The translations under genes were made by a program, and so were the position numbers. Shown one piece after another: positions 50,200-59,957 of a stretch of 64,000 bases of DNA. The notes beneath the pieces are model-generated. The model searched no databases. It saw only the letters and a program-made list of their open reading frames with translations, and was not told the origin of the DNA. The number at the start of each line of letters is the position of its first letter. Within the stretch, counting starts at the first letter, position 1. Origin of the DNA: Mediterraneibacter catenae. GTDB taxonomy: Bacteria > Bacillota > Clostridia > Lachnospirales > Lachnospiraceae. Where the stretch lies: positions 1 to 64,000 of the forward strand of contig NZ_VMSO01000003.1 of assembly GCF_008691045.1 (NCBI RefSeq), given 5' to 3'.

Positions 50200-51078
50200 T
50201 TAACTTTCATTTGCTCCGGTGACCTTGAACGAGATCACGGTGAATAATGCGGTCAGCACCAGGATAAACAGAGAAATGGCTGATGCGAACCCGAAGTTAT
50301 ACTGCTTGAACGCCTGATCGTAGACGAGGTATGAGCTTAAGTAGGTCGAAGTTCCCGGTCCTCCTGTAGTCATGACCAGTACCGGTACATATGCCTGCAG
50401 GTAGGAGATGATCGAGGTGACTACGACGAACAGCATGGTCGGTTTGAGCAGAGGCAGTGTGATATAGCGGAAAGTCTGCCATGCATTTGCCCCGTCGATG
50501 CTCGCTGACTCATAGCAGTCGGACGGCAGGGAAAGCAGACCGGACAGGAAGAGGATCACTGCGTATCCGAAGTCCTTCCAGATCGTCATCACCATCAGGG
50601 CGGGCAGAGCGAAACTGCTGTCAAACAGCCAGTTGATATCCAGCCCGAAGATATTGTCGATGAGTCCGAACTGCGGATTGTACATGATCTTCCACACATA
50701 TGCAACGGCAACAAGCGGAGTTACGGTCGGCATGTAAAAGATTGTCCGGAACAGTGTCTTGTGCTTCATCAGTTTTGAGTTCAGCGCGTAGGCGATCGCC
50801 AGTCCGAGAAGAACACGGAAGAAGACGACGACCACGCAGAAGATCACGGTATTTGCCATGGACTGCCAGAATGTCGGATAGGAGAACATACGGATATAGT
50901 TGTCCAGCCCGATCCAGTTATAAGTCTGGTTCAGGGGATTCCACTGATGGAAGCTTCCCGCGATGACGATGACCACAGGAATGATCAGGAAGATCGTCAT
51001 GTAGATAATGAGGAATCCCATCGCGATATTCCGCATCCAGATTTCGCTTTTACTTTGAAGCGGTCTTCTTTTAAACAT
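50200..51078 (-). CDS. carbohydrate ABC transporter permease (MalF-like)
   Basis: This 292-residue membrane protein has six predicted helices and an EAA-type loop YESASIDGANAWQTFRYITL, which contacts the ATPase. A cytoplasmic N-terminus (FKRRPLQSKSEIW) precedes the first helix. It lies 14 bases after the binding-protein gene. With the MalG-like protein it would form the membrane channel of a CUT1 importer. Confidence 0.92.
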   Translation of the reverse strand: MFKRRPLQSKSEIWMRNIAMGFLIIYMTIFLIIPVVIVIAGSFHQWNPLNQTYNWIGLDNYIRMFSYPTFWQSMANTVIFCVVVVFFRVLLGLAIAYALNSKLMKHKTLFRTIFYMPTVTPLVAVAYVWKIMYNPQFGLIDNIFGLDINWLFDSSFALPALMVMTIWKDFGYAVILFLSGLLSLPSDCYESASIDGANAWQTFRYITLPLLKPTMLFVVVTSIISYLQAYVPVLVMTTGGPGTSTYLSSYLVYDQAFKQYNFGFASAISLFILVLTALFTVISFKVTGANES

Positions 51079-51092
51079 AAATTTCCCCTCCC

Positions 51093-52475
51093 TTATTCTT
51101 CATAATAGGCGTAGAGACTCTCACTCGAAGTGAAGTCCGCGTTTGCAAGGTCGATGTCGATCGTATCCGCGGCGGTCTTAAGAGCGTCGTCCGCGTCTTT
51201 GCCGTTATAGAGGATATCTTCCCCGGCGATCTTCAGGTTGTTTTCAACTGTGGAAGGCATTGCTCCCGGCCAGATGTAGCGGTCGATATGCGGACCGACA
51301 GTCTTGACGATCGGGGTGTCTTTGAGTTCAGGCGCCTCCATGAGTGAGGACTTGGCAGGAATCAGGCCGCCGTCCTGGCTGAGCTTGATCTGTACGTCAT
51401 CGCTGGCGAGGAAGAAGCGGATGAAATCCTGCGCGACTTCCTTCTGCGCATCGGTCGCGTTCTTGTTGATGCCCGGAGTGGACTCGCCATTATAACGGTA
51501 GTAAGCGTAAGGCGTCTTTCCGTCCTGAGTCGGGATCTCGAAGGTGCCGTAGTTGATGTCAGGAGCGTTTGTGGCGAGGTTCCCTACGAAGAAGCCCCAG
51601 GCAAATACCATTGCACTCTGGCCCTGGTAGAAGCTCTGGTCGTAGTTGGTACCGAAATCCTTGTCTCCTACGTGGTATTTCTCATAGAGATCGATCAGGA
51701 AGGAGGCTGCATCCTTCATGCCGTCGCCGTCTACAAGAGACTCTTTTCCGTCTGCGGAGAACAGGTTGTCTCCGAACTGGTAGTTCAGGCCGATAACAGT
51801 AGAGTTGAAGTAATTATTATAGTTATATCCTGCCTGGATCATATTTCCATTTTCATCGAATTTTGTAAGCTTCTGGGCCACTTCGATAAATTCGTCCCAG
51901 GTCTTCGGGATATCGTCGTCCGTCAGTCCGGCTTCCGCCCAGAGGTCTTTGTTATAGTAAAACATTCCGGTAGACAGGCCGTAATCCATATAGTAGATGT
52001 TCCCGTCCATGAGATGGGTCGAAGCGGAAGGATAATCTGCGATGAGATCATCTGTGCTGATATCATAAGGCTCTATATAGTTGAGGAGCAGATGCTCATA
52101 GCTGTTATGTATATTGAAGAGTGTCGGTCCTTCCTCGTCCCTCTGAAGGGCAAGGGGAAGTTTGGTAAAGAATCCGTCCCACGGGTTGTTGATGACGTTG
52201 ATAGTCACATTGGGATGAATCTCCTGATAAGCTTCAGCGATACTGCGGAACATATCCTCTGTCGCCCAGACCCACCAGTCGATAGTGATGGGGGCGCCGT
52301 CGTTGACTAGATGGTTTGGGTCGTAAGTGACATTGTCTCCCATGATCTCCAGACCTTTGTCCGCCTGTGTGTCCTGTACGCCCTGTGAAGTCCCACTTCC
52401 GTTTCCGCCGCCGCTGCATCCGGCGAGGGATAAGACGAGTACGAGGGCAAGACAGAATGAAAAAAATCGTTTCAT
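51093..52475 (-). CDS. sugar-binding lipoprotein of the ABC importer
   Basis: This 460-residue extracellular solute-binding protein (family 1) has a lipoprotein signal peptide: MKRFFSFCLALVLVLSLAGC, with the lipobox LAGC at 17-20. A Gly/Ser-rich linker follows. Conserved segments include ITIDWWVWATEDM, NVTINVINNPWDGF and LWAEAGLTDDDIPKTWDEF. It would capture an oligosaccharide at the cell surface for the two permeases. AGGAGGTGCG precedes the start. It is the first gene of the operon, behind a LacI-type operator. Confidence 0.93.
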   Translation of the reverse strand: MKRFFSFCLALVLVLSLAGCSGGGNGSGTSQGVQDTQADKGLEIMGDNVTYDPNHLVNDGAPITIDWWVWATEDMFRSIAEAYQEIHPNVTINVINNPWDGFFTKLPLALQRDEEGPTLFNIHNSYEHLLLNYIEPYDISTDDLIADYPSASTHLMDGNIYYMDYGLSTGMFYYNKDLWAEAGLTDDDIPKTWDEFIEVAQKLTKFDENGNMIQAGYNYNNYFNSTVIGLNYQFGDNLFSADGKESLVDGDGMKDAASFLIDLYEKYHVGDKDFGTNYDQSFYQGQSAMVFAWGFFVGNLATNAPDINYGTFEIPTQDGKTPYAYYRYNGESTPGINKNATDAQKEVAQDFIRFFLASDDVQIKLSQDGGLIPAKSSLMEAPELKDTPIVKTVGPHIDRYIWPGAMPSTVENNLKIAGEDILYNGKDADDALKTAADTIDIDLANADFTSSESLYAYYEE

Positions 52476-52506
52476 ATCGCACCTCCTGATAAAGTTTTAT
52501 TGTTAC

Positions 52507-52518
52507 GTTAGCGCTAAC
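52507..52518. promoter_or_regulatory. LacI-type operator of the sugar operon
   Basis: GTTAGCGCTAAC, a perfect 12-bp palindrome with the CG centre typical of LacI/GalR regulators, located about 10 bases downstream of the -10 box of the minus-strand promoter. Confidence 0.85.
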
Positions 52519-52528
52519 TTTTGATAAA

Positions 52529-52557
52529 ATTATAGAATTGTCAAGCAAAAATGTCAA
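52529..52557 (-). promoter_or_regulatory. promoter of the sugar ABC/GH31 operon
   Basis: On the minus strand: TTGACA (52557-52552), a 17-base spacer and TATAAT (52534-52529), an exact sigma-A consensus. Such a strong promoter is expected to need tight repression. Confidence 0.88.
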
Positions 52558-52575
52558 TATTAATTTTGAAAAATA

Positions 52576-52604
52576 TTGAATATGTGCAAAAATTGCATTA
52601 TAAT
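52576..52604 (+). promoter_or_regulatory. promoter of the lacI-family gene
   Basis: TTGAAT (52576-52581), a 17-base spacer and TATAAT (52599-52604). The second operator starts 4 bases later and would cover the transcription start. Confidence 0.75.
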
Positions 52605-52607
52605 TTA

Positions 52608-52619
52608 GTTAGCGGTAAC
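52608..52619. promoter_or_regulatory. LacI-type operator of the regulator gene
   Basis: GTTAGCGGTAAC differs from the 52507 palindrome by one base. Its position at the start of transcription of the regulator gene indicates autoregulation. The two operators are 101 bases apart, allowing looping. Confidence 0.78.
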
Positions 52620-52683
52620 TATAAGAGGGGATTCTTTTATAGTAAGTACGAGACAAAGAAAAGGGAAAGGAAACGATGGCGAT

Positions 52684-53688
52684 ATGGTTACATTAAAAGA
52701 TATTGCGGAAAAAGCCGGAGTCAGCAGCATGACTGTGTCCCGTGTGATGAACGGAAAGACGGGAACTGTTTCTCAGCAGACTTCCGAGCGGATAAAGAAA
52801 ATCGCGCAGGAGATGGGCTATGTTCCCAATTCATCGGCGAGGGCACTTGCGTCCCGTTCCTCCCGGCTGATCGCCGCACTGCTGCAGGAGTATGATGAGG
52901 AGAGAAATCCTCTGGAAGACAGTTATACAAGCTGTTTCCTCGGGGAACTCGCCCTCCAGATCAAGAAGGAAGGATATGACCTGATGCTCCACTATGTAAA
53001 AGATTACTCGGAGATCACTTACAGCCTGAAGTCGTGGAACGTTGCGGGTGCCGTGTTTATAGGGATGTTCGATGAAAGCATACGGAAGCTTCAGGAGGAC
53101 AATCACATTCCGCTCATTTTTACAGACAGTTACAGTTCCGTCCGCAGCATCACGAACGTAGGAATCGACGATTACAGAGGAGGAGAACTGGCAGCAGAGT
53201 ATTTTCTGAAAAACGGCCACAGAAATGTAGCCTTCTACGGACCGGAGGCGCTGGATAACGGCGTAGTGATGCACAGGCTCAGAGGATTTGTCTCTGTGCT
53301 GCGGAAAGCGGGGATCTCCCTGCCGCAGGAGAACTTTATCAATCTGGGGGTGAAAGATCTCGGGGGAGAACTGGTGAGGCTGTGCAGCGGGGAAAATCCC
53401 GTGACCGGAATCTTCACTACAGCGGACAACTGCGCGTACCAGGTCTATTCGGAGGCATACAGGAAAGGGCTTCGCATTCCGGGCGATCTGTCCGTCATAG
53501 GATTTGACGATCTGTCCATGAGTGAGCTGGTCACGCCTCCGCTTACAACGGTCCGCCAGGACATTAAGAAGAAGGCGCTGGTGACATGTGAGCTTCTTAT
53601 GAAGAATATTAATACGGCGGACAGACCGGCTGAAAATATAGTGCTTAATGTGTCGCTTTCCGAGAGAAAATCTGTACAGAAGCTGTGA
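52684..53688 (+). CDS. LacI family transcriptional regulator
   Basis: This 334-residue repressor has the LacI HTH at 1-50: VTLKDIAEKAGVSSMTVSRV, then a hinge VPNSSARALASRSS, then a periplasmic-binding-protein-like effector domain with VGIDDYRGGELAAEYF and VIGFDDLSMSELVTPPLTTV. It is divergent from the sugar importer and GH31 operon and flanked by two near-identical operators. It would release DNA when the imported sugar or a breakdown product binds. Confidence 0.93.
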   Translation: MVTLKDIAEKAGVSSMTVSRVMNGKTGTVSQQTSERIKKIAQEMGYVPNSSARALASRSSRLIAALLQEYDEERNPLEDSYTSCFLGELALQIKKEGYDLMLHYVKDYSEITYSLKSWNVAGAVFIGMFDESIRKLQEDNHIPLIFTDSYSSVRSITNVGIDDYRGGELAAEYFLKNGHRNVAFYGPEALDNGVVMHRLRGFVSVLRKAGISLPQENFINLGVKDLGGELVRLCSGENPVTGIFTTADNCAYQVYSEAYRKGLRIPGDLSVIGFDDLSMSELVTPPLTTVRQDIKKKALVTCELLMKNINTADRPAENIVLNVSLSERKSVQKL

Positions 53689-53769
53689 AATACTGTTGGG
53701 CCTTGCGAACGGCGCTGACTGTACAGTTATAAGTCCGGAAGCGGCCGCCGATCAGATGCAGACGATATA

Positions 53770-53799
53770 TTGACAATCTGGCAGTCACTGGACTATAAT
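53770..53799 (+). promoter_or_regulatory. promoter of cvfB
   Basis: TTGACA (53770-53775), an 18-base spacer and TATAAT (53794-53799), about 80 bases ahead of the start codon. Confidence 0.7.
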
Positions 53800-53877
53800 A
53801 GCGGCGTTTGGTTGAAGCAAACCGGCATAAGATATGAATAGACAGAGCTTTGCAAATATAAAGGAGAATATACCATC

Positions 53878-54720
53878 ATGAGATTAGGGGAAAAGCAGGT
53901 GCTGACCGTCGTAAAAAAGGTAGATTTCGGAGTGTATTTAGGCAGCGATGAGGAACGTGTCCTGCTTCCGAAGAAGCAGGTGCCCGAAGGAATCGAAGCA
54001 GGAGATCCTATTGAAGTATTTCTGTATAAGGATTCATCTGACCGTATGATCGCTACTACAAAAGAGCCGAAGATCACACTCGGACAACTGGCGGTACTTG
54101 AGGTTGTAGATGTAGGACGTATTGGGGCGTTTCTCGACTGGGGATTAGAGAAGGATCTGCTCCTTCCATTTAAAGAGCAGACGTCGAAAGTGGAGAAAGG
54201 CGACCGATGTCTTGTCAGTCTTTATATTGATAAGAGCGGAAGGCTCTGCGCCACCATGAAAGTCTACCCGCTCCTGCGGACAGATTCATCTTATAAAAAG
54301 GACGATACGGTGAATGGAACCGTCTATGAGATCAGCCGTGACTTCGGTGTATTTGTTGCGGTAGATAATAAGTTTTCCGCACTGATCCCGAAAAGAGAAG
54401 TGTACGGAAGAATGTATATCGGGCAGCAGATCGAGGCGCGGGTAGCGGCGGTCAAAGCAGACGGTAAGCTGGATCTGAGTGTCAGAAGCAGGATACCGGA
54501 GCAGATGGACGCGGATGCGCAAAAGATTATGGAGAGACTGGAGAAAAGCGGCGGAGTGCTTCCTTTTACGGACAAGGCTGATCCGGAGCGTATCAGAGAC
54601 GAATTCGGGATGAGTAAAGCTGCGTTCAAGAGAGCGGTTGGGAGGCTGATGAAACAGGGAAAGATCAGGATAGACGAAAAGCAGGAAAAAATCTTGCAAT
54701 CCGTTCCGAATCGGTTATAA
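53878..54720 (+). CDS. cvfB: CvfB-like S1-domain RNA-binding protein
   Basis: This 280-residue cytosolic protein is built of tandem S1-type barrels, with repeat-like segments VKKVDFGVYLGSDEERVLLP, VVDVGRIGAFLDWGLEKDLL and YEISRDFGVFVAVDNKFSAL. It ends in a C-terminal winged helix (MSKAAFKRAVGRLMKQGKIR). This matches CvfB/YitL, which affects virulence and RNA turnover in other Firmicutes. AAAGGAGAAT precedes the ATG. It is monocistronic with its own promoter. Confidence 0.9.
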   Translation: MRLGEKQVLTVVKKVDFGVYLGSDEERVLLPKKQVPEGIEAGDPIEVFLYKDSSDRMIATTKEPKITLGQLAVLEVVDVGRIGAFLDWGLEKDLLLPFKEQTSKVEKGDRCLVSLYIDKSGRLCATMKVYPLLRTDSSYKKDDTVNGTVYEISRDFGVFVAVDNKFSALIPKREVYGRMYIGQQIEARVAAVKADGKLDLSVRSRIPEQMDADAQKIMERLEKSGGVLPFTDKADPERIRDEFGMSKAAFKRAVGRLMKQGKIRIDEKQEKILQSVPNRL

Positions 54721-54820
54721 TAATCAATAGGGGTGCGCACGGCATAAGATGCCGGCGGCTCTTAGATATGACAACACAAAATGTTGTAAGACATGATGTA
54801 GAGAGAAAGGAGAACATATC

Positions 54821-55063
54821 ATGAAAGTTCAGAACATCACAGATATAGAAGGATTTTTTAAGGTCGTTGACGAGTGTAAAGGAAAGGTTGAGCTTGTGAC
54901 AGGCGAGGGAGACAGACTGAATCTGAAATCAAAACTTTCCCAGTATGTATCTATGGCAAATATTTTCTCAAACGGCGAGATTCCGGAGCTGGAAGTTATC
55001 GCATATGAGAAAGAAGATACAGACAGACTGATCAAGTTTATGCTTGACGGAGGCAACAATTAA
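54821..55063 (+). CDS. conserved hypothetical protein, 80 residues
   Basis: A small acidic soluble protein, MKVQNITDIEGFFKVVDECK through ALDGGNN-like end (LDGGNN). AGAAAGGAG precedes the ATG, and a strong terminator follows, so it is expressed alone. The pattern of beta strands (KVELVTGEGDRLNL, LEVIAYEKEDTDRLIKF) suggests a compact alpha/beta fold. I do not recognise a functional family. It is common beside cvfB-like genes only by my impression, which I cannot verify. Confidence 0.7.
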   Translation: MKVQNITDIEGFFKVVDECKGKVELVTGEGDRLNLKSKLSQYVSMANIFSNGEIPELEVIAYEKEDTDRLIKFMLDGGNN

Positions 55064-55098
55064 GATATTCCGGTATCAGGAGTAAAAAAGACAGGAGA

Positions 55099-55133
55099 GG
55101 GCGGTTCCAGCAGGAAAGGAGCCGCCCTTTTTT
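55099..55133 (+). terminator. terminator after the 80-residue protein gene
   Basis: GGGCGGTTCC (55099-55108) pairs with GGAGCCGCCC (55118-55127), followed by TTTTTT. Confidence 0.88.
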
Positions 55134-55294
55134 CCAGTACACTGTTTCGCAAATAACTATAGAGTCAATGCACAAAGAGCGTATTGCCCACTTGTACATT
55201 GACGTTGTCAAATCGCCTGCCTGTTTTTCCGGCTGCGCGGATGGTCCGGTTATTTGACGAATGGTGTGCCAGATGATGATATCAGAGGTGGACC

Positions 55295-58200
55295 ATGAGT
55301 TTTGTGCATTTGCATGTCCATACAGAGTACAGTCTGCTGGACGGATCAAATAAGATAAAAGAATATGTCGCGCGGGTGAAGGAACTTGGCATGAACAGCG
55401 CCGCGATCACAGATCACGGAGTTATGTACGGTGTCATTGACTTCTACAGAGCTGCCCGCGCACAGGGCATCAAGCCTATCCTCGGGTGTGAAGTGTATGT
55501 GGCGCCGAATTCCAGATTTGACAGAGAAGTTACAGGCGGCGATGACAGATACTATCATCTTGTGCTGCTCGCGGAGAACAATGAAGGATACGCAAATCTT
55601 ATGAAGATTGTATCAAAAGGATTTGTGGAGGGATACTATTACCGTCCGCGTGTGGATAAAGAAGTCCTGCGCCAGTATCATGGAGGGATTATTGCGCTGA
55701 GCGCCTGCCTTGCGGGGGAAGTCCAGCGCTATATTGTAAAAGGACTGTATGACGAGGCAAAGAAGACAGCTCTGGAGTACAGAGATATTTTCGGTGAGGA
55801 TAATTATTTTCTCGAACTGCAGGACCACGGGCTGCCGGACCAGGCACTGGTAAACCAGCAGCTTTTAAAGATGTCCGAGGAGACGGGAATCGAGCTTGTT
55901 GCTACAAATGACGTACACTATACGTATGCCGAAGATGCGGTCCCCCATGATATCCTGCTGTGCATTCAGACCGGAAAAAAACTAAGTGATGAGAACCGGA
56001 TGCGGTATGAGGGCGGGCAGTATTATGTGAAATCGCCCGAGGAGATGGAGAAACTCTTTCCCTATGCGCTGCAGGCGCTTGACAATACACAGAGAATTGC
56101 GGACCGGTGCTCGGTAGAGATTGAATTCGGAGTAACAAAACTTCCGAAATATGATGTGCCGGACGGGTACACTTCATGGGAATATCTCCAGAAGCTCTGC
56201 CGGGAAGGACTGGAGAAGAGGTACGGTGTGCCGTCGCAGGAGCTGAAAAACCGGCTGGACTACGAGTTGAATACCATCAAAAATATGGGGTATGTGGATT
56301 ATTTTCTTATTGTATGGGACTTCATTAAATACGCCAAAGATCATGGAATTGCCGTGGGGCCCGGACGGGGATCGGCTGCCGGCAGTATTGTGTCCTACTG
56401 CCTGGGGATCACGACTATAGATCCTATCCGATATCAGCTGCTGTTCGAGCGTTTCCTTAATCCGGAACGTGTGTCCATGCCCGATATTGACGTCGATTTC
56501 TGCTTTGAAAGGCGTCAGGAAGTGATCGACTATGTAGTGCGAAAGTATGGGAAGGACAGAGTGGTACAGATTGTGACTTTCGGTACTCTTGCTGCCAGAG
56601 GTGTCATCCGGGATGTAGGGCGCGTGATGGATCTGCCGTATGCATTCGTGGATTCTATTGCAAAGATGATCCCCCAGGAGCTCAATATCACCATTGATAA
56701 GGCTCTGAAAGAGAATCCGGAACTGCGCCGAACTTATGAGACAGACGAGCAGGTGAAGACGCTGATCGATATGGGCAAGCGTCTGGAAGGACTGCCGCGC
56801 CACAGTTCCATGCATGCGGCCGGAGTTGTGATCAGCCAGAAATCTGTGGATGAGTATGTTCCGCTCTCCAGAGCTGCTGACGGGACGATTACTACACAGT
56901 TCACGATGACGACACTTGAGGAACTGGGGCTTCTGAAGATGGATTTCCTCGGGCTGCGCACATTGACCGTGATCCAGAATGCAGTAAATATGGCGCGCCG
57001 CAAGCAGCCGGATCTGGATGTGGAGAAGATTGATTATGACGATCAGAAGGTGATGGACTATATCGGAACAGGAAAGACAGACGGTATATTTCAGCTTGAG
57101 AGTGCAGGGATGAAGAGCTTTATGAAAGAGCTTAAGCCTCACAGTCTGGAGGATATTATCGCGGGTATTTCGCTGTACCGTCCGGGACCGATGGATTTTA
57201 TCCCGCAGTATATTAAAGGGAAGAATGACGCTTCGTCCATCACTTATGACTGCCCGCAGCTGAAGCCGATACTTGAGCCGACGTATGGATGCATCGTATA
57301 TCAGGAACAGGTTATGCAGATTGTGAGGGATCTTGCCGGATATACTCTGGGACGGAGTGATCTTCTGCGCCGCGCCATGTCAAAGAAAAAGGGCGATGTG
57401 ATGCAGAAAGAACGACAGATCTTCGTGTACGGAGATCCGGATACAAATGTGCCCGGATGTATTAAAAACGGTATTGACGAGAAAACGGCGAACAAGATAT
57501 ATGATGAGATGATTGATTTTGCGAAATATGCCTTCAATAAATCTCATGCAGCCGCGTATGCGGTCGTGGCATATCAGACTGCATGGCTAAAATATTATTA
57601 TCCGGTGGAATTTATGGCAGCGCTTATGACATCCGTCATTGAAAATCCTTCCAAAGTAGCGGAGTATATTTATGCATGCCGTCAGATGAATATACAGATC
57701 CTGCCTCCGGACATTAATAACGGCGAGGCAAATTTCTCAGTTGACGGAGGAGATATCCGCTACGGGCTGGCGGCGATCAAGAACATCGGCCGTCCGGTCG
57801 TGCAGGCAGTGCTGGAAGAACGCAAAGCGTTCGGACCGTTTAAGACGCTGGAAGACTTTATTACCCGGATGTCTGCCAGAGAAGTGCTCAACAAAAGAGC
57901 AATCGAGAATCTGATCAAAGCCGGAGCACTGGATACACTGGGGGGCACACGCAAACAGTTCATGAGCATCTATGTACAGATCGTAGACCACGTAAATCAG
58001 GAGAAGAAATACTCTATGTCGGGGCAGATGAGCCTGTTTGACCTTGTGGGAGAAGAACAGAAGAGTGAATTCCAGATCCGTATGCCCGATGTGGGGGAAT
58101 ATGCAAAGGAGAATCTGCTGGCATTTGAGAAAGAGGTGCTCGGCATCTACGTCAGCGGCCATCCTCTGGAGGAGTATGAGGAGAAGTGGAGAAAAGTTAT

Positions 58201-58768
58201 ATCTGCTACAACACTTGATTTTCAGCCGGACGAGGAGAACGGACGCTCTAAAGTCCGCGACGGTGCGCGAGAGATTATTGGCGGCATGATCACGGATAAG
58301 ACAGTCAAGCATACAAAGACAAATCAGATGATGGCGTTTGTCACTGTTGAAGATCTGCTGGGGACTGTGGAGGTAGTTGTATTTCCGAGGGATTACGAGA
58401 AAAACAGAGAGTACCTTGAAGTAGACAATAAAGTGTTTGTCAGAGGCAGGGTGTCCGAGGAAGATGAAAAAGCAAGCAAGCTGATCTGTGAGAAAGTGAT
58501 CCCCTTTGAGAAGACCAAAAGAGAGTTGTGGATACAGTTCCCGGATAAAGCGGATTTTCTGGAGAACGAGCAGATTGTCTATGGTTATCTGGCTGATTCC
58601 GAAGGCGATGATGAGGTCGTGATCTACTGTGCGAAGGAGAGGGCGATCAAGCGTCTGCCGAGGAACAGGAATATAAGGATCAACCAGCAGGTTTTGAGCA
58701 GACTGATGAATCATTTCGGAGAAAAGCGCGTAAAAGTGGTTGAAAAAGCTATTGAAAACCACTTCTAA
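55295..58768 (+). CDS. dnaE: DNA polymerase III subunit alpha
   Basis: This 1157-residue family C polymerase has an N-terminal PHP domain (HLHVHTEYSLLDG, 4-16, and AAITDHGVMYG). The polymerase palm has catalytic aspartates in PDIDVDF (D397, D399, D401). Fingers and tandem HhH domains follow, then GQMSLFDL at 910-917, a beta-clamp-binding motif, and an OB fold (MMAFVTVEDLLGTVEVVVFP). The length matches the DnaE1-like type. AGAGGTGGACC precedes the ATG. It is followed by pfkA, as in many Firmicutes. Confidence 0.95.
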   Translation: MSFVHLHVHTEYSLLDGSNKIKEYVARVKELGMNSAAITDHGVMYGVIDFYRAARAQGIKPILGCEVYVAPNSRFDREVTGGDDRYYHLVLLAENNEGYANLMKIVSKGFVEGYYYRPRVDKEVLRQYHGGIIALSACLAGEVQRYIVKGLYDEAKKTALEYRDIFGEDNYFLELQDHGLPDQALVNQQLLKMSEETGIELVATNDVHYTYAEDAVPHDILLCIQTGKKLSDENRMRYEGGQYYVKSPEEMEKLFPYALQALDNTQRIADRCSVEIEFGVTKLPKYDVPDGYTSWEYLQKLCREGLEKRYGVPSQELKNRLDYELNTIKNMGYVDYFLIVWDFIKYAKDHGIAVGPGRGSAAGSIVSYCLGITTIDPIRYQLLFERFLNPERVSMPDIDVDFCFERRQEVIDYVVRKYGKDRVVQIVTFGTLAARGVIRDVGRVMDLPYAFVDSIAKMIPQELNITIDKALKENPELRRTYETDEQVKTLIDMGKRLEGLPRHSSMHAAGVVISQKSVDEYVPLSRAADGTITTQFTMTTLEELGLLKMDFLGLRTLTVIQNAVNMARRKQPDLDVEKIDYDDQKVMDYIGTGKTDGIFQLESAGMKSFMKELKPHSLEDIIAGISLYRPGPMDFIPQYIKGKNDASSITYDCPQLKPILEPTYGCIVYQEQVMQIVRDLAGYTLGRSDLLRRAMSKKKGDVMQKERQIFVYGDPDTNVPGCIKNGIDEKTANKIYDEMIDFAKYAFNKSHAAAYAVVAYQTAWLKYYYPVEFMAALMTSVIENPSKVAEYIYACRQMNIQILPPDINNGEANFSVDGGDIRYGLAAIKNIGRPVVQAVLEERKAFGPFKTLEDFITRMSAREVLNKRAIENLIKAGALDTLGGTRKQFMSIYVQIVDHVNQEKKYSMSGQMSLFDLVGEEQKSEFQIRMPDVGEYAKENLLAFEKEVLGIYVSGHPLEEYEEKWRKVISATTLDFQPDEENGRSKVRDGAREIIGGMITDKTVKHTKTNQMMAFVTVEDLLGTVEVVVFPRDYEKNREYLEVDNKVFVRGRVSEEDEKASKLICEKVIPFEKTKRELWIQFPDKADFLENEQIVYGYLADSEGDDEVVIYCAKERAIKRLPRNRNIRINQQVLSRLMNHFGEKRVKVVEKAIENHF

Positions 58769-58856
58769 ATACGGTAAAATAACCTCGGAATTGTTAAAAT
58801 TTTTTCAATCAGAAAATTTTGCAGTTGTCTAAGTTTTTGGGAAAGGTGGAGAAAAC

Positions 58857-59876
58857 ATGGCAGAGTATAACGAAATGGATAATGAAAGATATGCGGAAGA
58901 TTTTGAAGACCGCATCCGGACGATCGGAGTCCTTACTAGCGGCGGCGATGCCCCGGGAATGAATGCAGCAATTCGTGCAGTTGTGCGTACAGCTCTCTCT
59001 AAAGGCCTGAAAGTACGCGGCATCCGCAGAGGATACCACGGACTTCTCAAGGAAGAGATCATCGATCTTTCTGCGCGCGATGTGTCCGATACAATCCAGC
59101 GCGGAGGTACAATCCTTCAGACAGCACGTTGTAAATCAATGCGTACAGAGGAAGGACAGCAGAAAGCGGCTGCAATCTGCAAGAAATACGGCATAGACGG
59201 ACTTGTAGTTATCGGTGGTGACGGTTCTTTTGCCGGAGCCCAGAAACTTGCTAATTTAGGAGTAAATACAATCGGCATTCCGGGAACGATCGATCTGGAT
59301 ATCGCATGTACAGATTACACGATCGGATTTGATACGGCTGTAAACACAGCTATGGAAGCAATCGATAAGGTGCGTGATACTTCCACATCACATGAGCGCT
59401 GCAGTATCATCGAGGTTATGGGACGTGATGCAGGATATCTCGCTCTGTGGTGCGGTATTGCCAACGGTGCTGAGCGTATTCTGATGCCTGAAGAGCATGA
59501 CTACGATGAGGCCGCTATTGTTGCGGATATCAAAGAATGTCAGAAGCGCGGCAAGAAGAATTATATCATTATCAATGCCGAGGGTATCGGAGATTCTATT
59601 AATATGGCAAAGAGAATTGAAGAGGCAACAGGCATGGAGACAAGAGCGACAATCCTGGGACACATGCAGCGCGGCGGAAGTCCGACATGTAAAGACAGGG
59701 TGTACGCTTCTGTTATGGGTTCAATGGCTGTAGATCTTCTTCTGCAGGGCAAAACAAACCGCGTAGTGGGATACAAAGACGGCAAATTCGTTGACTTTGA
59801 TATCGAAGAAGCTCTGGCTATGAAGAAGTCAGTTTCCCAGTATCAGTATGATGTAGCTAAGATACTGGCACTGTAA
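58857..59876 (+). CDS. pfkA: 6-phosphofructokinase
   Basis: This 339-residue glycolytic kinase phosphorylates fructose 6-phosphate. Motifs: VLTSGGDAPGMNAAIRA, GGDGSFAGA and MGRDAGYLA. The Gly in GGDGS, rather than Asp, predicts ATP rather than pyrophosphate as donor. The usual GTIDND reads GTIDLD here, keeping the catalytic Asp. An 18-residue acidic N-terminal extension precedes the conserved core. GGAAAGGTGG precedes the ATG. Confidence 0.93.
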   Translation: MAEYNEMDNERYAEDFEDRIRTIGVLTSGGDAPGMNAAIRAVVRTALSKGLKVRGIRRGYHGLLKEEIIDLSARDVSDTIQRGGTILQTARCKSMRTEEGQQKAAAICKKYGIDGLVVIGGDGSFAGAQKLANLGVNTIGIPGTIDLDIACTDYTIGFDTAVNTAMEAIDKVRDTSTSHERCSIIEVMGRDAGYLALWCGIANGAERILMPEEHDYDEAAIVADIKECQKRGKKNYIIINAEGIGDSINMAKRIEEATGMETRATILGHMQRGGSPTCKDRVYASVMGSMAVDLLLQGKTNRVVGYKDGKFVDFDIEEALAMKKSVSQYQYDVAKILAL

Positions 59877-59957
59877 TTTAAAAAGTAACAGTTCAGAAAT
59901 CTGATCGCACGGGCAGGTACGCCGTGTATAAGAGACGAACAGGGAGAGCAGGTCATT

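Noticed and set aside
56174-57142. Minus-strand open frame of 322 codons opposite dnaE
   Set aside because: It mirrors conserved polymerase codons, has His/Leu-rich nonsense composition and no family resemblance.
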